Assembly (NCBI GenBank): GCA_964504025.1
Contig: CAZDCO010000030.1
Location: 1 to 14,506, forward strand
Length of the DNA stretch: 14,506 nucleotides
DNA from: Scatosoma sp964504025
Lineage (GTDB): Bacteria > Bacillota > Clostridia > Christensenellales > Borkfalkiaceae
Reading direction: 5' to 3'
Part shown: piece by piece, positions 11,683 to 14,506 of the stretch
How positions within the stretch are numbered: the first letter of the stretch is position 1
Layout of the letters: every line of letters begins with the position of its first letter
Notes under the pieces: model-generated
What the model was told of the DNA's origin: nothing
Seen by the model: the letters and a program-made list of their open reading frames with translations, nothing else
Database searches by the model: none
Translations under genes and position numbers: made by a program

Positions 11683-13863
11683 TTATTTCTCTCGTCTAAA
11701 TCCGTCCAACAAATCGCCAACGAAGTAACTATTTTGCTCGCCAAGCTCGGAAAACGTTGCTTTTTCGGTGGCGTATTCCGCCAAATCGTTTATACCCACC
11801 GGAGAACGTAACGCCTTTTCCGTAAAAAAGTCCGAGAAACAATCCGTAGAGAAACGTTTACTGTATATTTTTTTCGACATTAAATAATACTTATTCTCTT
11901 CCAAATCCCCGTCCTGCGTTCCGCTTTCCACCTGCACGCGCAATCGGCAATACCCGAATCGATTATACACACCCGTATAATAGTGCTGCACTTTCGCAAC
12001 GAAGCTTTTCAACAAATACATTGGCAACGTATTATCCGACCGCACAAAGCGGTACTGATAATACAGCCCGGAAAACGTTCCGAACAACCAATCGTACAAA
12101 AGTTCCGCCAAAGAGAAGAAAGGCAACGTAAGACGCGGTTCTCCTCCGTCTCGAATATGTACTATCTCGCACAAATTACGTGCGTCCGCGCCCCAACTTT
12201 CCGGGCGTTGCTCGTCCGTTATTACGCGTACGAACGGAAAATTATCCACCGTCGCCGAATGTCGCACCATTTTTAACCACGAATTGAACAGATCGTTTTT
12301 CTGATTCGCACTCTCGTCCTTTTTCTTCTTTTCGGATAATTCCAACGTATTTCCACGTTCTTTCCCCACTTCCGTTATTATCACCACGCCGAATTCAAAG
12401 TTATTCGAATTTACGTTGTTCCCCACTACCTTACGTCCGAGACGTAAACTGTCAAAGTCCAATATATGCGCGTGCCGAGAATAACTTTCGGCAAGCCTGC
12501 TATCACGGCTAAAAAAATCGCTATTCCACAGCGGAAAATTTCCCAAATCGGATAAAACGCCGTCTACGCGTACCGAATAATTAGAGATAAGCAACGACGA
12601 TTGTATTATGTAGATAAAATATAGTTGCGCATACGTTTCTATTACTTCCCATACGTTTACCACTTTCAATTTATCGTCAAACGTCAATCCGTATCGCTCG
12701 TAGTCGTAATTAAACAGTCGTTCCTTTGTCGGGCGCAATTCCCAACGACGACGTTTCTTCTCTATAAACTTCCGCGTCGTCGCAAGATTATACACTTCGT
12801 GGTATTCCATTGCCTTTTTCAGCTCGTTCTCTAAATTTATCCACGGAAAATACGGGAATTTCAAATCGTTTTCAAGAATCTTTTCAAACGCTTTATCGCG
12901 GAACATAACCTCTTGCGACAATGCCATGTCCGTGATCATCGTCGTTTTCTTTTTCCCCATAGTACCGCAAACCATATACACGATAGGTCGTGCGTTAATA
13001 AATCCACGGTTTCGACGTTCGTAATGATTCAAACGCGCTTTCGCTATACCCTCGCTTACCAATACGAACAACACAATCCCGAACGTCACCCATGCCCATA
13101 CGGGTATCGTTTGAAAAGCTACCGACAAGTCCAAAAACAACTTATACACCTGTCTATATATGTTTATGACGTCGAAGGTTACGACGAAATAAAAATAATA
13201 CGCCAATAATTCCAAAGCAATCGCAAAAACGTTAAAATAAAAAAGCCACAATAATAACCACGTCGTCCCATAAACCTTATTCTCCTTCAAAAAGACGAAA
13301 AAAGACGTAACCCAACGTTTTACCGGGTGATACGTATGCAAGCATATCCACTTAAACACGCGCAATGCACGGCTATCTTCGTCGTAATCGTTATTTTCCG
13401 TCCGTAAAAATCGTTTTAAATATACGTATACCAACAAAACAAACGGTAATACGATTACTACAATCTGACAAAAGTTAAACAACAAATTCCCGAGGAACAA
13501 TAAATACCCGATTACGTTTTCTTCTTTTACCCACAACTGCCAATATCTCGTCCACGTACTTTGGAAGCCCGTCCACGTATCCGGCAAAGGCGTAGAGGGC
13601 GTAGGGGCGGAAGGTGTTTGCGTAAAATCGAAATACGGTATTTTCGGCAATTCGTTTACCGTCGGCACTATAGTATGCTCGATTTCAAACAGCTCGCAAA
13701 TATAATAACCGACGGACAACCCGACGTCTCGCACACTCTCTATCATTCTTCCGAGCGCACCTACGTACCAAAACACACCGCAAGCAATAAACGCAAGCGT
13801 TATTGCGATGCAAATGATATGTCGATAATTCAAAGGCTTCCGTTCTCTCTCTCGGACGTTCAT
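11683..13863 (-). CDS. Multi-pass membrane protein with P-loop-like ATPase domain (Zot/FtsK-like, tentative)
   Basis: 726 residues. TM segments lie at about 15-37, 117-149, 198-230 (long enough for one or two passes) and 254-272, with a Thr/Pro-rich stretch at 79-98 that is probably outside the cell. A large cytoplasmic domain follows. VYMVCGTMGKKKTT (295-308) has the beta-strand-loop setting of Walker A, but the usual GxGKT is GKKKT. FGVVIITEVGKERGN (491-505) is placed like Walker B with Glu498, and VRVITDEQRPESW (545-557) resembles the post-Walker-B strand of Zot and FtsK/HerA ATPases. No family assignment is certain. The context is a mobile element, an overlapping 30-residue membrane peptide and an exported protein. 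A DNA- or virion-export motor is plausible by inference. Confidence 0.6.
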   Translation of the reverse strand: MNVRERERKPLNYRHIICIAITLAFIACGVFWYVGALGRMIESVRDVGLSVGYYICELFEIEHTIVPTVNELPKIPYFDFTQTPSAPTPSTPLPDTWTGFQSTWTRYWQLWVKEENVIGYLLFLGNLLFNFCQIVVIVLPFVLLVYVYLKRFLRTENNDYDEDSRALRVFKWICLHTYHPVKRWVTSFFVFLKENKVYGTTWLLLWLFYFNVFAIALELLAYYFYFVVTFDVINIYRQVYKLFLDLSVAFQTIPVWAWVTFGIVLFVLVSEGIAKARLNHYERRNRGFINARPIVYMVCGTMGKKKTTMITDMALSQEVMFRDKAFEKILENDLKFPYFPWINLENELKKAMEYHEVYNLATTRKFIEKKRRRWELRPTKERLFNYDYERYGLTFDDKLKVVNVWEVIETYAQLYFIYIIQSSLLISNYSVRVDGVLSDLGNFPLWNSDFFSRDSRLAESYSRHAHILDFDSLRLGRKVVGNNVNSNNFEFGVVIITEVGKERGNTLELSEKKKKDESANQKNDLFNSWLKMVRHSATVDNFPFVRVITDEQRPESWGADARNLCEIVHIRDGGEPRLTLPFFSLAELLYDWLFGTFSGLYYQYRFVRSDNTLPMYLLKSFVAKVQHYYTGVYNRFGYCRLRVQVESGTQDGDLEENKYYLMSKKIYSKRFSTDCFSDFFTEKALRSPVGINDLAEYATEKATFSELGEQNSYFVGDLLDGFRREK

Positions 13864-13952
13864 AATCTATACCCCGTATATATAAAATATCCGATAAACA
13901 TAAGAACCAACACACCCAACAATACCCATAATATTTGCTTTAACGTTTTCAC
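13860..13952 (-). CDS. 30-residue single-span membrane peptide
   Basis: It starts at GTG 13950-13952, with GGGGG at 13961-13965 placed 8 nt upstream. The product opens MKTLKQILWVLLGVLVLMF and ends YTGYRL: a short positive N-terminus, then one membrane span of about 20 residues. The stop TGA overlaps the ATG of the 726-residue protein (ATGA), so the two are translationally coupled. Such tiny coupled membrane proteins occur beside the assembly ATPase in filamentous phages and beside some secretion motors. No homologue is recognised. Confidence 0.6.
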   Translation of the reverse strand: MKTLKQILWVLLGVLVLMFIGYFIYTGYRL

Positions 13953-13999
13953 TTGCTTTACCCCCAAATAATAATCGTTTGTCTATCTTTCCTACTTGC

Positions 14000-14506
14000 T
14001 TAATAAGCTTTCGACCATATCCCGATGGATATTTTGGCGTATAACGTAATATCTTCCGCCTTATCCGTAAACGTGTTATTTTCCAACTCGATACTACATT
14101 CCGGATCCAAATACCAACCGAAAAACTCAAATGTTCTACACGCGTCGTATGGATCGTTAAACTCGCCCGTTACAAAACACAAGCCGTCCAGTCCATCGCC
14201 GGAAAGCGGCGTTCGCGTCGTTCTTCCGTTTAAGTCCGACACCGTTACGCTTTCGCCTTCCGCATATCTCTTCGGATATATCCCTTTCGCTTTAAACAAC
14301 GGCGCGTATACTTTCTCTTCCGTTCCGTCCGATACCATTCGATACGTTATCGCATAGGTAACGGCTTCATTCGACGAATCACTCGACGTCGAATCGTTCG
14401 GAGCTTGGATCGTCGGCTTTCGAAACAACATCGCCATCACGCCACACAACGTAACCGCCAACAATATGCACACTACCGTCGTTATGATATTTTTTACTTT
14501 CTTCAT
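14000..14506 (-). CDS. Membrane-anchored extracytoplasmic protein with InlB/Flg_new-like repeat
   Basis: 168 residues from the ATG at the very end of the window; a longer start outside cannot be excluded. Residues 7-27 are a hydrophobic signal or anchor, followed by a Ser/Asp/Asn-rich linker (38-48). The rest resembles one Listeria-Bacteroides (Flg_new, InlB B-type) repeat: a YAITYRMVSDG strand, RYAEGESVTVSDL, then FEFFGWYLDPECSIEL and EDITLYAKI. The canonical form has GWY...C/D...DITLYAKW. These repeats are common on surface proteins of Gram-positive bacteria and their elements. The gene is followed, after 47 bp, by the 30-residue membrane peptide and the ATPase-like gene, all on the minus strand and probably one operon. 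Confidence 0.65.
   Translation of the reverse strand: MKKVKNIITTVVCILLAVTLCGVMAMLFRKPTIQAPNDSTSSDSSNEAVTYAITYRMVSDGTEEKVYAPLFKAKGIYPKRYAEGESVTVSDLNGRTTRTPLSGDGLDGLCFVTGEFNDPYDACRTFEFFGWYLDPECSIELENNTFTDKAEDITLYAKISIGIWSKAY

Larger units (their letters stand above)
11275..11846. repeat. 572-bp tandem duplication, copy B
   Basis: The right-hand unit is continuous with the full-length ATPase gene and so is likely the original arrangement. Identity to copy A extends through TAG at 11847-11849, after which copy B continues into the gene and copy A does not. Confidence 0.92.

Noticed and set aside
10703..11846. CRISPR array or insertion sequence as the cause of the repeats
   Set aside because: Only two long units are present, with no short regular spacers, no transposase frame, and no terminal inverted repeats or target duplication. 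It is a plain tandem duplication.
13867..14130. An 87-codon minus-strand frame overlapping the end of the surface protein gene
   Set aside because: It overlaps the InlB-like reading frame and the 30-residue membrane peptide. Those frames have better starts, coupling and recognisable features.

Overview
The window looks like chromosomal DNA of a low-to-moderate GC Gram-positive bacterium, most likely a gut-type Clostridia (Bacillota) lineage. The evidence is AGGAGG-like ribosome binding sites, a PstS lipoprotein with a lipobox, a PhoB/PhoR pair attached to a pst operon, and a PstS domain order I associate with gut Clostridia. I cannot name a genus.

Left part (1-2775): a decayed restriction/defence patch. 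An EcoRI-type adenine methyltransferase (minus strand) is divergent from a small XRE-type regulator. The intergenic region carries four regularly spaced operator half-sites over a near-consensus promoter for the methyltransferase. Behind the methyltransferase is the C-terminal part of a DUF262 (GmrSD-like)/HNH nuclease whose 5' end has been deleted. After the regulator comes a 31-codon reading frame that may be the broken start of a defence gene. It abuts a copy of a 70-bp module with a consensus minus-strand promoter that reappears twice on the right.

Centre (2776-9534): a complete, tightly coupled phosphate operon on the minus strand, in the order pstS, a fused pstC-pstA gene, pstB, phoU, phoB, phoR. 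Genes overlap or nearly touch, and the promoter carries a perfect 11-bp tandem PHO-box-like repeat. PstS brings phosphate to the PstCA/PstB transporter, PhoU links transport to signalling, and PhoR/PhoB control transcription, probably including this operon.

Right of centre (9535-10158): a stand-alone VWA-like (DUF2201-type C-terminal domain) protein with a large palindrome over its promoter region.

Right part (10326-14506): a mobile-element end. The 3' half of a tRNA-Asn, followed by its own hairpin terminator, is flanked on both sides by the same 26-bp repeat, each made of two 11-bp direct repeats. That is the layout of an integrase attachment site with arm-type sites. Next is a 572-bp tandem duplication. 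Each unit holds a 25-codon hydrophobic peptide gene, a consensus antisense promoter pointing back over it, and the last ~54 codons of the neighbouring ATPase gene. The peptide's ribosome binding site can pair with its own 3' end. Together these resemble a type I toxin-antitoxin locus, probably not a named family. Beyond it are a 726-residue multi-pass membrane protein with an altered P-loop, a 30-residue single-span membrane peptide overlapping it by ATGA, and an anchored extracytoplasmic protein with an InlB/Flg_new-like repeat. These three could form an envelope export or conjugation/phage-extrusion module. That last role is inference.
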